Both the position numbers and the translations under genes were made by a program. From contig BFEA01000206.1 of the NCBI GenBank assembly GCA_003427395.1, positions 1,125,650-1,189,649 of the forward strand: DNA of 64,000 nucleotides, in the 5' to 3' direction. Source of the stretch: Chara braunii (lineage: Eukaryota; Streptophyta; Charophyceae; Charales; Characeae). Below, piece by piece: positions 34,444-46,067 of this stretch (within the stretch, counting starts at the first letter, position 1; every line of letters starts with the position of its first letter). Under the pieces are notes generated by a model, which was given only the letters and a program-made list of their open reading frames with translations, made no database searches and was not told where the DNA came from.

Positions 34444-35100
34444 TATACCTTTATCTCACCTCGTAGGCCGAAGGTGGCGTCATACGTCTACGCTTTCCAT
34501 CTTCATATGCTAGATCCAATACGACTAGGAGTCAGTCGAGCCGCTCGCCTTAGGAACTAACTAGATCCATGTATCGAGAGTGCATGTGGTTTGTGCCGAC
34601 CATGCGTAACGATTCAATGTGTTTGTGTTGAGAAAAAATTAACATATGCTTTTACCTTTTACGTTTTACTTTTCTTAATTATTATAATTGGATGTTGAAA
34701 TCCTTGACAACCGTCGAAGTCAAACCCCTTGACTTCTTCCTACACCTTGGATGATGGAGCTCATATCCAAGGTCGTAAGCCTTGACTGCCACGACATGCT
34801 AGTAGAACTTATCTAACACCCACTCTCCGCAAGGTGCAGAAGATGGTGTGGTTCTCAACTGCCTTGACAGTTCTTTAGAGCTGAAAGATTAACCTTTCAA
34901 GGCGCGTGTCAGCCGATGCTCGAGTGTTGAACATGACCCTCGAGACCACTAAAGGTCACACGAATATGAGTAGTATATAATACTCCATCGTTTCGACCGC
35001 TTGCGTACTTAGGCACGGCTAGTCGACCGCATGATATTTTTCATAAGCCTCTCACCCGACACCTAACCGATTATGTGTTGGAAAGTTGTAGGTCGAATAC

Positions 35101-37058
35101 AATTTTGTTCGTGTGAGTAACAAGATTCCTTTTTTTGCCATATGACCACCCAAAATATATTACGAGCACTTCTACGTACCAATGGGAGGAGAAACTATTT
35201 CACGTTTGAACTATGGTCACATGGGAATGATACTAATATGTGGTCCTGCGTGATTCCATTCTCGGCCATAACGATATTTATTTTCTGCGCACTATTCCAT
35301 CCATGAACTTCGATCACATCACAACAATACTAATATGTGGTGCTACTTGGCTCAATTCTCGAGCATAACGATATCAATTTCCGACTCACTGACTGTCATG
35401 AACTACCTCTAGATTCTTGGGAGGCACCAGTTACCATCCCCTTCACCAAAATCATGGTAAAGTGGTTTTGGTTACCAACCCTCCCACTCCTCGTCCCATT
35501 TTGGCTGCCTGACCCAGCTTGTACACCACAAGCTTATTGCTATTCAGTCTTACTTCTTCCTGAGGGAAGTGTTAAGGGGGAAAGAGTTGTGAGCTTTCAA
35601 TCTACCATAAAAAGTATGGCTTCCAATCACATCTCCAATGTTTGCTCCAACCGCTCTCCATGTCAACGGGATTATGAATTGCCCTCCTTGAATACCTTGC
35701 GCACTAACCAATTCTTAAACCTATAATCCACGTTGAAGCCCTAAGTCATCCGTCAGAAGGAGTGAATGCTAACCCGCCAAGGTTGTCATCGACATTAAAT
35801 CCGCTCTCTTAATGCTCCACCGTTTGGCGTGCTAAAAACACATTCCAATCAATTCTTGCATATCACCTCCCCTTGCTTCACCACGTGGCATACCATACAT
35901 TATGGACTAGCCTTCATCACCTTCGCCATATTTGGTAGAGGATGATATATGCCCGACTTGTTTAAAAAAAAACCATCTCATGTCTAACATGTGATATAAT
36001 CGGGGTTGGAGGGAATCAAACAACCCATGGTACAAGTAACTGATGTCTGTCATATCTGATCTCTCCAATCTCAACTACTGTTCATGTGCCACACCCTGTC
36101 TCTCGCTTTGTAGCTTGCTCTTGATTTAAAGATCTCCTACATCTTTGATTTTGTATGGACAATCTGTAGACTTTTCCATCACTTTAACATAGCAAAACTT
36201 AGTTCGACCTTGGGCATATCACCTCTGGTGGTTTCCATTTAGAGCTCATATTTCATAGTAGGTCAGCTTTTAGGGTTAATGATGAATCTAATGTTGACCA
36301 ATATCAATCTTTAATGATTTGCCTTAAAGAGGATGCATTAGAATAATCTTCCCTATCACTTTCTCTTGTTTAGAACAAATGACTAACATATCATCGAGCA
36401 AACTTTGAACAGCAATCACCCAAAATGTATTCTCTTCTTTTGCCTCTATAGTTTGTTAAATTCAACTCGACCCAGTCTTGGTTCAACTTGGACTTTACAT
36501 AAAGATTGATTCTCCGAGTCCAATGAGCTCTGCGACCCCGAGCAGATATCATCAATTTAGTCATGTCCAAGGACTTCGCAACATATAATAGGACATTTGA
36601 ACCTTCAAACCTTGTCGTTGTGCATGTTGGGAATGGATTATTCGTTGCCTACGACTCCAACATCTTTGAAAGATTATATTAGATTGTCCTTTGCATTCCC
36701 CGATAAAGAATGGTTCCTGTCTTCTCCTTAATCAACTTACCTCGTCTGCTTATGCCACATTTAACTTAAGTCGGACTTCACGACTCTCCACCGCCATCTC
36801 CCCTTAATTGATGTTTCGTCGGGTACATTCTATTGTCAACGCAAGTCCAAACGTCGTTCTCAAATAAATCTCTTTCGTCCAACGAGGTCGTTGCAGGGGA
36901 TCTCTTCGAGTTACCTTGTGACGTGGTGACTACCATCTTTGCTTTTCTCCAATCGTCCTACTGTAGTCGTCACACCCTGGTTCCTCCTCAGTGCTTCTCA
37001 AGGCGACTCACCAACTTGCTAACTAGTATCCACTTGTCGCTTGGTAGTTTCATTCATG
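35101..37058. other. Gene-free region
   Basis: Mixed-composition sequence with short ORFs only (longest 129 codons at 35337-35726). No domain, repeat structure or RNA gene was recognised. Confidence 0.5.
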
Positions 37059-37310
37059 AGTAACCATGAAGCAGAGATAAAACCCTTATCAACCGTACTG
37101 GACATGGGTCACCATATCCGTTCGCAAGGGAACAAAGCCTTGAAACCAGGGGGGAGTAGTTTAAAGTAACCATGAAGCAAAGATGAGACCCTTAACAGTA
37201 GTTTAAAGTAACCATGAAGCTGAGATGAGACTGTTATCACCCGTACTCGACATGGGTCACCATATCCCTCTGCAAGGGAACAAAGCCTTGAAACCAGGGG
37301 GCATGAGTTT
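37059..37310. repeat. Tandem repeat, one short and two long units
   Basis: Units begin AGTAACCATGAAGC at about 37060, 37164 and 37208. The first and third continue through GACATGGGTCACCATATCC and CAAGGGAACAAAGCCTTG; the middle one stops early. Confidence 0.9.
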
Positions 37311-37845
37311 AACAGTCCGACTTCACATGGTAGGGCTGGTTCTACCAAATAGGGCAACACAACGGTCGAGCATGTAACGCCAACGAGTTCAGGGCCTCCT
37401 CCCCTACCCTAACTACCTATATCACCGCACCTAGGTCTTCATATTTCTTCTTTTTTCTGTTGGTTACGTTTTATCCCTCACAAGGCCCCACAAACCACCT
37501 TTTTCATCAATTTTCGTTTGTCCCCACCCCACTTCCTAGGTCCCGCCTAAGACAATCACCCCTCTACAATTCTTGGCTGGCTGACCTAACAAGACAGTGT
37601 TTGCACGCACCAGTGCTAAGGAATACCCATTTTACCTACCGTGAGGGCACGGGTGCACAGCCCGTAGGTCGTTTGTTTGTGGTTCGAGAAGAGTAAGGTA
37701 GTGAATCTGTTGTATGTATGTTTTGTCATGTTCGCTATACACAACTCGAAGAGAGTGTGTGCGTGGAGTCCCGGTTGATGCCTTATGATGTTCATGGGAC
37801 GCTGGACCCAGTTTCCGGCAGGTGGCGCTCCCCATCAATCATGTA

Positions 37846-37881
37846 TGTGCATGTGTATGTGAGTGTGTGTGTGTATGTGCG

Positions 37882-37930
<49 letters not shown>

Positions 37931-37982
37931 GAGAGTGCGTGTGCGTGTGTGCGTGTTTGTGTGTGTGTGTTTGTGTGTGTGT

Positions 37983-38024
<42 letters not shown>

Positions 38025-38034
38025 NATATATATA
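37846..38034. repeat. Compound (TG)n-(GA)n-(TG)n-(TA)n microsatellite with one N
   Basis: Long TG runs with GA inserts end in a TA run (37985-38034). A single N lies at 38025. Immediately to the right is the ~110-bp segment containing the ribozyme-like motif. Confidence 0.95.
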
Positions 38035-38100
38035 TCGTCACAAACAGAACTGCCCGGTAAACCGTAGGCAGAGAGAGAGAAGAGGACAACAAACGAGGGG

Positions 38101-38145
38101 CTGTGACAAACTGTTTCGTCGGAGTTTCACCGACTCATCAGGAGT
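38101..38145 (-). ncRNA. Hammerhead-ribozyme-like motif, copy 1 (intact core)
   Basis: Read on the minus strand, CTGATGA (38141-38135) is followed by a perfect 5-bp stem II (GTCGG and CCGAC) with loop TGAAACT, then GAAAC, a 3-bp stem III (ACA/TGT with loop GTT) and a GTC cleavage-type triplet. The order and invariant bases match the hammerhead core. Stem I is the weak point: the base before CTGATGA (C) and the base after GTC (A) do not pair, and I find no good stem I in the immediate flanks. The motif may need a partner copy, or be truncated, inactive or coincidental. A related copy at 41.7 kb and the adjacent TA repeat suggest a mobile family; Penelope-like elements are known to carry hammerheads. 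Confidence 0.4.
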
Positions 38146-38210
38146 ATATATATAGAGAGAGAGAGTGTGTGCGTGTGTGTGTGCATGTGTGTGTGTGTGT
38201 GTGTGTGTGC

Positions 38211-38262
<52 letters not shown>

Positions 38263-38272
38263 GAGAGAGAGA
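38146..38272. repeat. Compound (TA)n-(GA)n-(TG)n-(GA)n microsatellite
   Basis: Starts at the exact edge of the ribozyme-like motif with TATATATA, then GA, TG and GA runs. Confidence 0.95.
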
Positions 38273-40521
38273 TGCAGCATGCAGCATGTCAATGGCGGGG
38301 AGCACAAGGGCAGGGGCTGACCTCCAACAAAAAGAAGTAATTTTATCGGAATACAAAAGGTTTTTCTTTTCGAAATCCGAATAGAAAGGGTACAGATTGT
38401 ATTCGAATACAACGTGTAGGACCGGCACCGTTTCATTTCGAGAAAGGACTACCCGCACCGTTTCAATTTCGAAAAAGGACTGCGGCCTCCTCAGCCTCCT
38501 ACTCCCAGCTACCGGTCCTATGCGTTCCTGGCCCTTGCAAGGCCCCAAAACCTCAAATGCCCACCCTCCCGACGACCACCGACGTTGAAATTGACGTTGA
38601 ACGTTGAATGTCTCGGGGGGGAATGCGCATCCCTGACGGGCTGCGAACTCGGGCTTGAATGAATCATGTTGCCACAAGCCCTGTTGTACATATACTCCAC
38701 GCGTTAGGTGTGAATATTCTCACAAAGAGACCTTACGTTTTCCCTGAAATTTCAAATTTAGTACTCGGTCCCTCTATATGTCTTCGCATTCCCCCCCTAG
38801 AACTCCCATTAGCAGTGTCCAAGACCAAGGCCGGGGTTTGACCTATACTTGCTAACCGCAGGGAGGCGGAGAAGGATTGAGATGCACATCCTCGACTTTC
38901 GCCGTGCAACTACATCTGACCTCCTGTTGTATCACGCATGCATAGAGTTGGAACGAAGAAAGAGAGAAAAAACTCCGAGTCAATGTTTGTTGTTAAACAT
39001 GATTGATACACCTTGGCTCACACGCTTGGGTTTCCGTGTTCGTGTTCTGAAGTGCATAAAGGAAGTGCACAGAGGATCCATTATACACGCTCTGGGCAAG
39101 TGTTTTTAATGCGTACATTTTCACGAAGGGGAAGGGGTTACAATTATTGGGCAGAGGACCTGTGAAAGAAGATCATGGCATTTTAGACGAGCCGCGCCTG
39201 CTAAAAAGCGAAAAGGTACAACGGTTGACGCCCAGACCACTGCACGAAGGAACTTCCACATACGCATACAAAATAACACACATACATTAACACAATGGAA
39301 AACCCATCTCATTATATTCTACAAGTATCCTTAGGCTGCAGTACAATGGGTTGCCGTATCTGTGTCAAGGTGGGATGCATTTTTGTGGTGGTCAACCACT
39401 CTAAATGGGGTTCGGCCGGGGTGGAAGTTGTGCCGTGACTTGTCCTCTTCATTTTCCCAGAGGACCGTCAGCTATTTGGTTGACCAAAAGGGAACCCAGA
39501 GTCTTTAAACAACAACAGAATTTTCAAAGTCGTCAGATCTTGATGATCCAACAGCCACCAATAGGCCTGGCCACAGGCGGCTCGCATGAGCACTTGTATG
39601 CTGGCCATTGTTATCAATATCAACTATTGAAATAAACTCCGAAAACTGAAGGACACAGATTCAGCAATGATCTCTCCAAAAAACAAAAACAAAAAAAATC
39701 TTCGGCACAAAAAAATAAAATTACGGAGGATAAAGGACGCATCTTTTTCTCGTCACTGCTACCCAAAGGCCAAATTGTTTCTACTCACTGGGCCATTCTC
39801 GTCACTGCTACCCAAAGGCCAAATTGTTTGAACTCACTGGGCCATATGCTCGGAGCTGTCAGCCCTAAGGCCGTATTATATTGGGTTCCGAGTCTCCGAC
39901 ATCTATATCTGCAGCCCAAAGGTTGCAATGACAAATACCACATTTTCTCTCTCTCTCTCTCTTTTAAACCACCAGTACTTGGCCCAGCTATCAGGCCTGG
40001 AAAATCAATAGAGTAGGAACATTTCTAGTCTGATGAAATCGGATGCTGCTGTAGTGGCCCGTACATTTCCTAAAGTTGCTGCTTGTTTCCAGGCACCACT
40101 TTAGCGAGTACTGGTGGTTCAAGTATTTTTTACAAGATAACAATTCATTAAACAAACAGATGGTGTTTCTCACAGCTATATCCGTGAGGTTCATTCTGTT
40201 GTTTGTTTCATTTTTTGTTTTGAAATTCCAGTTTCCTTTCTTTAGGTTTTCCTGCCAGCGAGGCACGGCATTTCCATGGGGCAACAGTCCCAACTGGCAC
40301 ATCGACGGATGAATCCAACCCCGTTTCAGGCCCAAACAGCATTTCCTTTTTTTGTGTCTCCTTTGCTTTAATGATTCTGACAACACGGGATGTTTCTCTT
40401 TTTTTTTTTTTTTTTTTTTTTGTCTTCTTTTGTCTATACTCTCACGCCCTCATTGAGAACATGCTCTCACTACCACTTCCCGTAATGTATCCAACTGCAT
40501 TCTCGTCACTAGCTTTATTGT

Positions 40522-40555
<34 letters not shown>

Positions 40556-41140
40556 ACTAGTTCTTCAAAGGTCGACCTGTCTGGCGACAAAACCTCCAGG
40601 CTCGGCAGGTTCGGCATACCGGTCCCCCGAGTTTCGGACTGCATAGCTGATCGAGGTACTGGTGGTTTAGGTTAAAAAGAAGGGGTACACACAAAAGCAT
40701 TAGCTATAAAAAGGAGGAGGTCCGTGCAGCCTCAGTTTTGAAATGACAGGGGAGACCGAAGCTACTTGATTTCAACATTCGAGCTGATGAAAAACCATTT
40801 GAAAGGTATCAATTCTGGAAACTCCATATTGGCTTCAGCCTCGAGGCCAACTCGCTGCTTCCCCTCTTGTTTTTTTTAAGAATTGGTCTCACAATTTTCC
40901 TACTTCCTTGCTGCAAAAAAACCTAATGACCGGTCCCATGACAATCTCAACGCATAAATGTCATACTTGTTGACATACACGGTAACACAACCGCCCTAAG
41001 CAAGAACTCTAATTCCTTTCTGACAAATGCCATTGACTTTATTGATTCAGTAGGCCGAGCCCTAAAAAACATGGCACATTTGACAGGTCTAGCTATGAAG
41101 CATCAGAGTCTGCATGGTATTCTAAACCATTGTTATAATC
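38273..41140. other. Gene-free region
   Basis: No exon or RNA gene was recognised. It includes a 48-bp tandem pair (39749-39844), a ~25-nt poly-T (about 40397-40421) and a (TG)n run (about 40524-40551). Confidence 0.5.
39749..39844. repeat. 48-bp tandem duplication
   Basis: TCTCGTCACTGCTACCCAAA begins at 39749 and 39797; the units are nearly identical. Confidence 0.95.
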
Positions 41141-41141
41141 C

Positions 41142-41575
41142 AGCGGCCTAACTCAGTTGGTAAAGTTCCCAATTCGCATTCAGGAGGTCGTGGGTTCAAT
41201 CCCCCTTGGCCTGATGTACCTTCCTGGGCGTGCTTGGCGCCCGCCAAGTAGAGATAGGCCCCTGAAACCCCCAATTGGGGATTGAGCAGGGATTGGTCAT
41301 GTTGGCTTATGGTGGGCCCTGATGTTCGTAGGGGTAGGAGTAGAGGAGGGGACCACCACCTGAGGGGAGGCACAGGGATTGGTCCTGTTGGCTTATGGTG
41401 GGCCCTGCTGCTACCGGCTGTCCCTAGCCCGTATCCCCCACCTGGAGGTCAGGAGCAGCAGCCCCGGCATGTGTTCTGTCATGAACACAGTTCTGGCTAT
41501 TCCCTTATGCCTACAATTAGTAGTAGTGGTAGGTAGGTAATGTGAGGTGAAATTGAGAGAAGAATATTGCTTTAT
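41142..41575 (+). mobile_element. SINE-like element with tRNA-related head
   Basis: A-box-like TAACTCAGTTGG (41149-41160) and B-box-like GGTTCAATCCC (41193-41203) have tRNA spacing. The D arm pairs (AACT/AGTT) but the acceptor and anticodon arms are poor. The body follows with a 95-bp-spaced direct repeat of AGGGATTGGT-TGTTGGCTTA (about 41288 and 41383) and the segment ends in an A/T-rich tract (about 41570). Boundaries and target duplications were not resolved. Confidence 0.5.
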
Positions 41576-41639
41576 AAAATAAAATAAAAAACATTATTAT
41601 CCAGACATCAGTTCATCAGTGCCAAAACATTGGGCATCT

Positions 41640-41708
41640 ATTGATAGGACGGAAATATATATACATAACATATATATAATAATATTATAATATAAACTAT
41701 ATATATAG
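41640..41708. repeat. TA-rich tract
   Basis: Degenerate ATATATA/ATAATATTATA sequence directly before the second ribozyme-like motif. Confidence 0.8.
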
Positions 41709-41715
41709 GGTTCAG

Positions 41716-41762
41716 CCTCCTGATGAGCCGGTGAGACTCCAACAAAACAGTTTGTCACAGCC
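41716..41762 (+). ncRNA. Hammerhead-ribozyme-like motif, copy 2 (degenerate)
   Basis: Begins CTGATGA (41720-41726) and shares most of 46 nt with the motif at 38.1 kb, including AAACAGTTTGTCACAGCCC. Stem II is broken (GCCGG against CCAAC) and the invariant GAAA has become AAAA. Two of the differences are CG to CA changes, as expected from decay of methylated CpG. It is probably an inactive relative of copy 1. Confidence 0.35.
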
Positions 41763-42184
41763 CATTCTTTTTTGTGCACTGAATTAATTTTTGTTTCAAT
41801 TCCTAGTTTTATTTAGAACGATAACTATTCAAATTACTCCGGTAATTGAAAATTGACAAAGTCCCGTACTCAACATTTTGCAACACACTCTCTCACTCAC
41901 CTGTATGTAAGCTTAATAGATACATATTACGGATAATTATATTTTTTTAATTAATTTTGTTTTTCAGGTAAATAAGGCTAAACAAGGCTACCAGCTGCCA
42001 TCAAATATTCGAAATCGCACACTCAAGACCTCAACCCCTGTTTGAGTTTTCACTCGCAGAGCAGGATCGGTCCTACTGACTCCTACACTTTTCAAAGGCA
42101 CACGACCACCTCATCCACACCTCATTTTTTAGCGATCCCCACGCATTCTTAGGGTGAAAACAGCCCTTCAACATCAGTTCTCCC

Positions 42185-42185
<1 letters not shown>

Positions 42186-42240
<55 letters not shown>

Positions 42241-42241
42241 T
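42186..42241. repeat. (GA)n microsatellite
   Basis: About 27 GA units with one interruption (GATAGA). Confidence 0.95.
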
Positions 42242-42963
42242 GGGTTCAAAGCTTATTGTTGAGCACATCCCACCAATTGTTCTGTCACGCACGTTTCCAT
42301 GCTCATGCTGTGAAGTATAACGTACTCGTTTAGGAAACTAGAGTTGGGGACACCTCGTCGTTCAAACATTCAAGCTTCCTTTTTTTTTTTTCCGGGACCA
42401 TTTCTAAATTAATAGGTGACATCTTCGTAAGGGCTATGCTCATGTTCTCTTCATTGTTCCAATTTTAGCAGTTATTCCGTATTACACATTTGTTGCCCGA
42501 TTTCGGAGACTGAATGGGCAAATCCACCTCTTTGACGTACAAATTGGGAAGGTTTTGCCAGACACGTAGTTTCATGAAATGACATCTGTGGGCCCAGGTT
42601 TCAACCTCAACGTAGTCCTTTCCTTTTTTGTTTCTTTGAGAAATGTGGCAAGGGTAATTGCCTCATAAGGGTAACAACTTGTGTTTGTGAAGGCTGAACG
42701 GGATGCGACAGCGCTCTGTAAGATGGCAACGCACAGCGGGCAACCACCCTCAGGAGGTGCGTTGGCACTCGGACCCTCGTGTCACATGCGCAATGACGAT
42801 ACTAGTCGAGGCAACGGACCAGCGGATTGGCACGAGCATACACACTACAACTACGAGTCGGATGTGCCATAAGAAGGGTCATTATATGCACAACGGCACG
42901 GTGAGCCTGATCAAGTATGTTGTCGCGCCGAGTGTTGGGACATGGCATAAGAATTCTTATAAG

Positions 42964-43150
42964 CCGCAGCAGTACAGGTGGAAGTGCTCGGATACAAGTA
43001 GGAATTGCCCAACCATGTGGCTGGGGCCGTAAGGTTTGGGTGGTATAGGAAGTAGTCGCCTATTCTGTTTGACCGGGCGGTCAGCCCCAACAGTACAGGT
43101 GGGAGTGCTAGGATAACAGTAGGAGTTGCCACGGCATGCGGCTGGGGTGG
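42964..43150 (+). repeat. Duplicated ~66-bp segment reading a W-C-x6-C peptide
   Basis: Two copies (42964-43029 and 43085-43150), each reading PQQYRWxCxDxSRxC in one frame. Their spacing is 121 bp, so the frames differ, and the second copy contains a stop. The aromatic plus spaced cysteines vaguely recall FLYWCH/MULE-type zinc fingers. I would treat it as a decayed transposon remnant at most. Confidence 0.3.
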
Positions 43151-44300
43151 TGGATTAAAGAGGTCCAGTCATTGACATAATAAAAAAGAAGGGAAAATTA
43201 CGTATGTACCCCACTTAAAGATAGGGATACCGGTTATACCCAGTCCAAGCGCCCGCTAGCTTCTATACCCAAAGAACGGCTTGCGGAAATTCTTTACATG
43301 CCCAGGACCGAGTTCGACCCCGGTTGTTACCGCAAATTTACAGTTATAAGCAAATCATCAACCGGAATGGATTAATTATGCACATGTGCAGGCAAAATTA
43401 TGGGCATAGCCTAGACCGTAGGAGCAGCGGCCAAGTTGTTAATACACCCTGCTGCTGCTGCTACCGGACGGCTGAAATTATGCTCATACCCAGCACAGCC
43501 ATTGGGTCATAGCAGTCGGGCACTGGACTTGGTGGCATGGACACGACCGTAATTTGCTGCTCCGAATCGAGGGTCTGTGGGATTTGGTCCACGTACAATT
43601 TCGCACAGGGGAAGAGCTGGGTTCTACGCAATGTTGAACGGCCTCCAGGTATATATGCACGTTCGCTCTGGGACTTGGTACAGCGGACATTCGCATCGTT
43701 AAGTGGGGGGTACAGATGTAACTTTCCCTCAAAAAAGAGTTGAAATATGCCGCATGCCCTTGTTCCCAGTGATCCACAACGCATCTTTTCATCAAAATAT
43801 GCAGGGAAATGTCCAAATCATTCATCCAGATGTACCCATCTGAACTCATGCTTGGTACATAAAAATTGGGTGTCCCAATCATTCATCCAGTTCTACCACG
43901 CGCCAAATATTTGTCCAGATGGCCTTTCGCTCTGCCCATGTTCTTTCCACTCTTGCAGAGAAGAGCTGAGTTCAAATTCCAATGGAGTCAGATTTACTAA
44001 AAAGGTACCGGCATAGGTTTAACAGCGAGAAGGCCACGTCTTTGCACACATACCAGGATCGCATTCACAGCACAGCATTTGTTCATCGTGTTATGACAAG
44101 GCTGAAAATGCTAAGCTCGTATTAATCACATGATTCATGAATTATCTGCAAAAACGTCAACATCATCACCATGGCACAGAGTGGCTTGTGAAGACTCGAC
44201 GAGTGTGACGCAATCTGATCAAAGACACGGATAATGTATACGTGGAAAGCAACAAAGCAACGCTACCACGTCACTTCATCTAAAAGTCAGAGTTACCCTC

Positions 44301-46067
44301 CACTCTTTACTTTTTGGAGCAGGCTCTAACGAAAAGAGGTTTGGCCCTGGCCCTGAAACTTCCTTGCTCGGGGGGGGGGAGAGGGGGAAGGGAGGGAGAA
44401 TCTTTACAAAACTCTACCAAGTAGAGAGCCTGTTTATTCCTAAACTTATGCTGATTAAAAAAGGCAAAAAAGCACGAGACAGAGAAAGATAACACGCATC
44501 TGGACCGATCGAAGCAAAAGCCATTAGTATACCACAGTTATTAACAGAAAAGAGATGCGGCTCATCTCCTACGAACTTGATCAGCACTGGACTTTATAAC
44601 AGAGCAGAACACAATCAACACCATACAGGAGAAAAGACCTTTCACCCCTTCTAGAGCTTATCGGCAACCAAGATCTGGAAAAACGTTTTCACTAAATGAC
44701 GATGGAGCATGAACAAGGAAAAACATTCCCAAGGCAAGCGCTGATCAACCTTCGCAAGAGTTGAGAGCACCGAAACAACTTTGCAGTATGCGCACAAGCA
44801 CAGTGGTACAAGGATGATCAAAACGCTGAATCAGGAAATCCCGCTTGTCAGGAACAAGCACACACACCCTCCTTTCTGCACTTAATATCAATCATCTCCC
44901 AACCGATGCCTACCTTGATCCGGATGCGACCTAGCGTTCAACTTACAAGTCGTCTTCTCGCCAAGCATTTCTTGCCCAGGACTTACTTCAGCATCATGGG
45001 AAAAATGGATAAAGATTCGAACCCCCTGCTGCTGGATGCTTAAACCCCCCATCCTCCCTCCCTCCATTGCATGTCCTTCTTCCTGCCAACCGTAAACACA
45101 GTGAAGTATTTTACCCTAGCGACGCATGGATGCAAGTGGCTGGCAGTCGACCAAAACTGCCATCGCCAGCGAGTCAGATCATCAAAACCCTGCTCAGTAT
45201 GCAATCAAGGCTACCATCACAACAGACAGCAGGAGCAAGACACATATTCAACTGGCCAACTTTCAAGCTGGGCACAGCACAACTGCAGAGGGAGGTATGT
45301 AATTGAAAAATTGCGCATGAAAGCAACACAAGCCCGACAAGGCTGCAGCCGACCCCATGCACATATTTGCAAAATGGGCGTCACAATCCTTTCAAAATGT
45401 GATTCGGATATTGCTGTGGGGTCATCACAGCTGTGTCATAAAAAGAGGTAGGAGACTTGGGATGGCAGTGAATCAAAAAAATCTGCACAGGGATACACAG
45501 GTAAAACCTGTCATTACGTTGACCATTGACGAGACAGGTTGGAGTCGCAAGCATTACAAGCAAACTGATGATGCACTTCCCCCTCTCGCATATAGCATTT
45601 CAAAGCAACATACCGTTTGCGGAAGTCGTCGTTTCAAGACAAAACAGTCCTTCAATTGCTTATGAAAATATAGCAGGCAAAAAATTGAAGAAAAGAGTGA
45701 AGTAAGAGTGGGTTCATATGTATCCGACCACTCCCCGAAAGGCAACCTGATGAATGAAAAAAGATATTTCTCTCACCTTACAACTTCGAGCCTCCAGGAG
45801 CTGAACCATCCTATACCCTGCCTCAGTCTGTACATTAACCGGCAGAGCAGCTATACCTCAAACACTACCGAATGTCACTCATCGAGGTCATTGCTGCTGC
45901 AGGCTACACACACAACGTGAAGATCACCGAATAAGATACACTACTTTCTTGTCCCAGCATCCACGTGAAGATGCCGGTCACGGAAAGAAACGCCCCACGT
46001 AAAGAAAGAGGGTTCCGCACACAGTCTAAAAAGGACTTCCCCTTCAAAACACAACGGCCTACCTAAA
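44301..46067. other. Region downstream of the PTB gene
   Basis: Should include the PTB 3' UTR just left of 46068. I see no clear poly(A) signal and no exon of another gene. Confidence 0.5.

Larger units (their letters stand above)
29400..35100 (+). repeat. Long dispersed repeat, copy B
   Basis: Collinear with copy A at 19.8-24.0 kb (block coordinates given there) but longer, because it holds the hAT-like element (31639-32425), a long (TA)n (34365-34441) and more copies of the TTTGTTTCTAAGTTGAATGG module. It begins with GGAAGATTCATTC modules at about 29430 and 29604, like copy A (about 19795 and 20219). No transposon protein is encoded. Confidence 0.7.
41800..44300. other. Gene-free region with a possible zinc-finger-like relic
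   Basis: Contains an interrupted (GA)n run (42186-42241), a 66-bp duplicated segment (42964-43150) and unassigned sequence. ORFs of 107 and 132 codons on the minus strand (43461-43882) show no domain I can name. Confidence 0.45.

Noticed and set aside
19780-35100. Autonomous LTR or LINE retrotransposon
   Set aside because: No reverse transcriptase, integrase or RNase H motif was found in any frame of the long repeat copies, and long terminal repeats were not delimited.
41142-41214. A tRNA gene (A and B boxes, GTGGGTTCAATCCCCC arm)
   Set aside because: The D arm pairs, but acceptor and anticodon arms do not, and a SINE-like body follows. Listed as a SINE-like element instead.
43461-43882. 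Minus-strand ORFs of 107 and 132 codons
   Set aside because: They overlap in different frames, neither shows a known domain, and the surroundings are repetitive.
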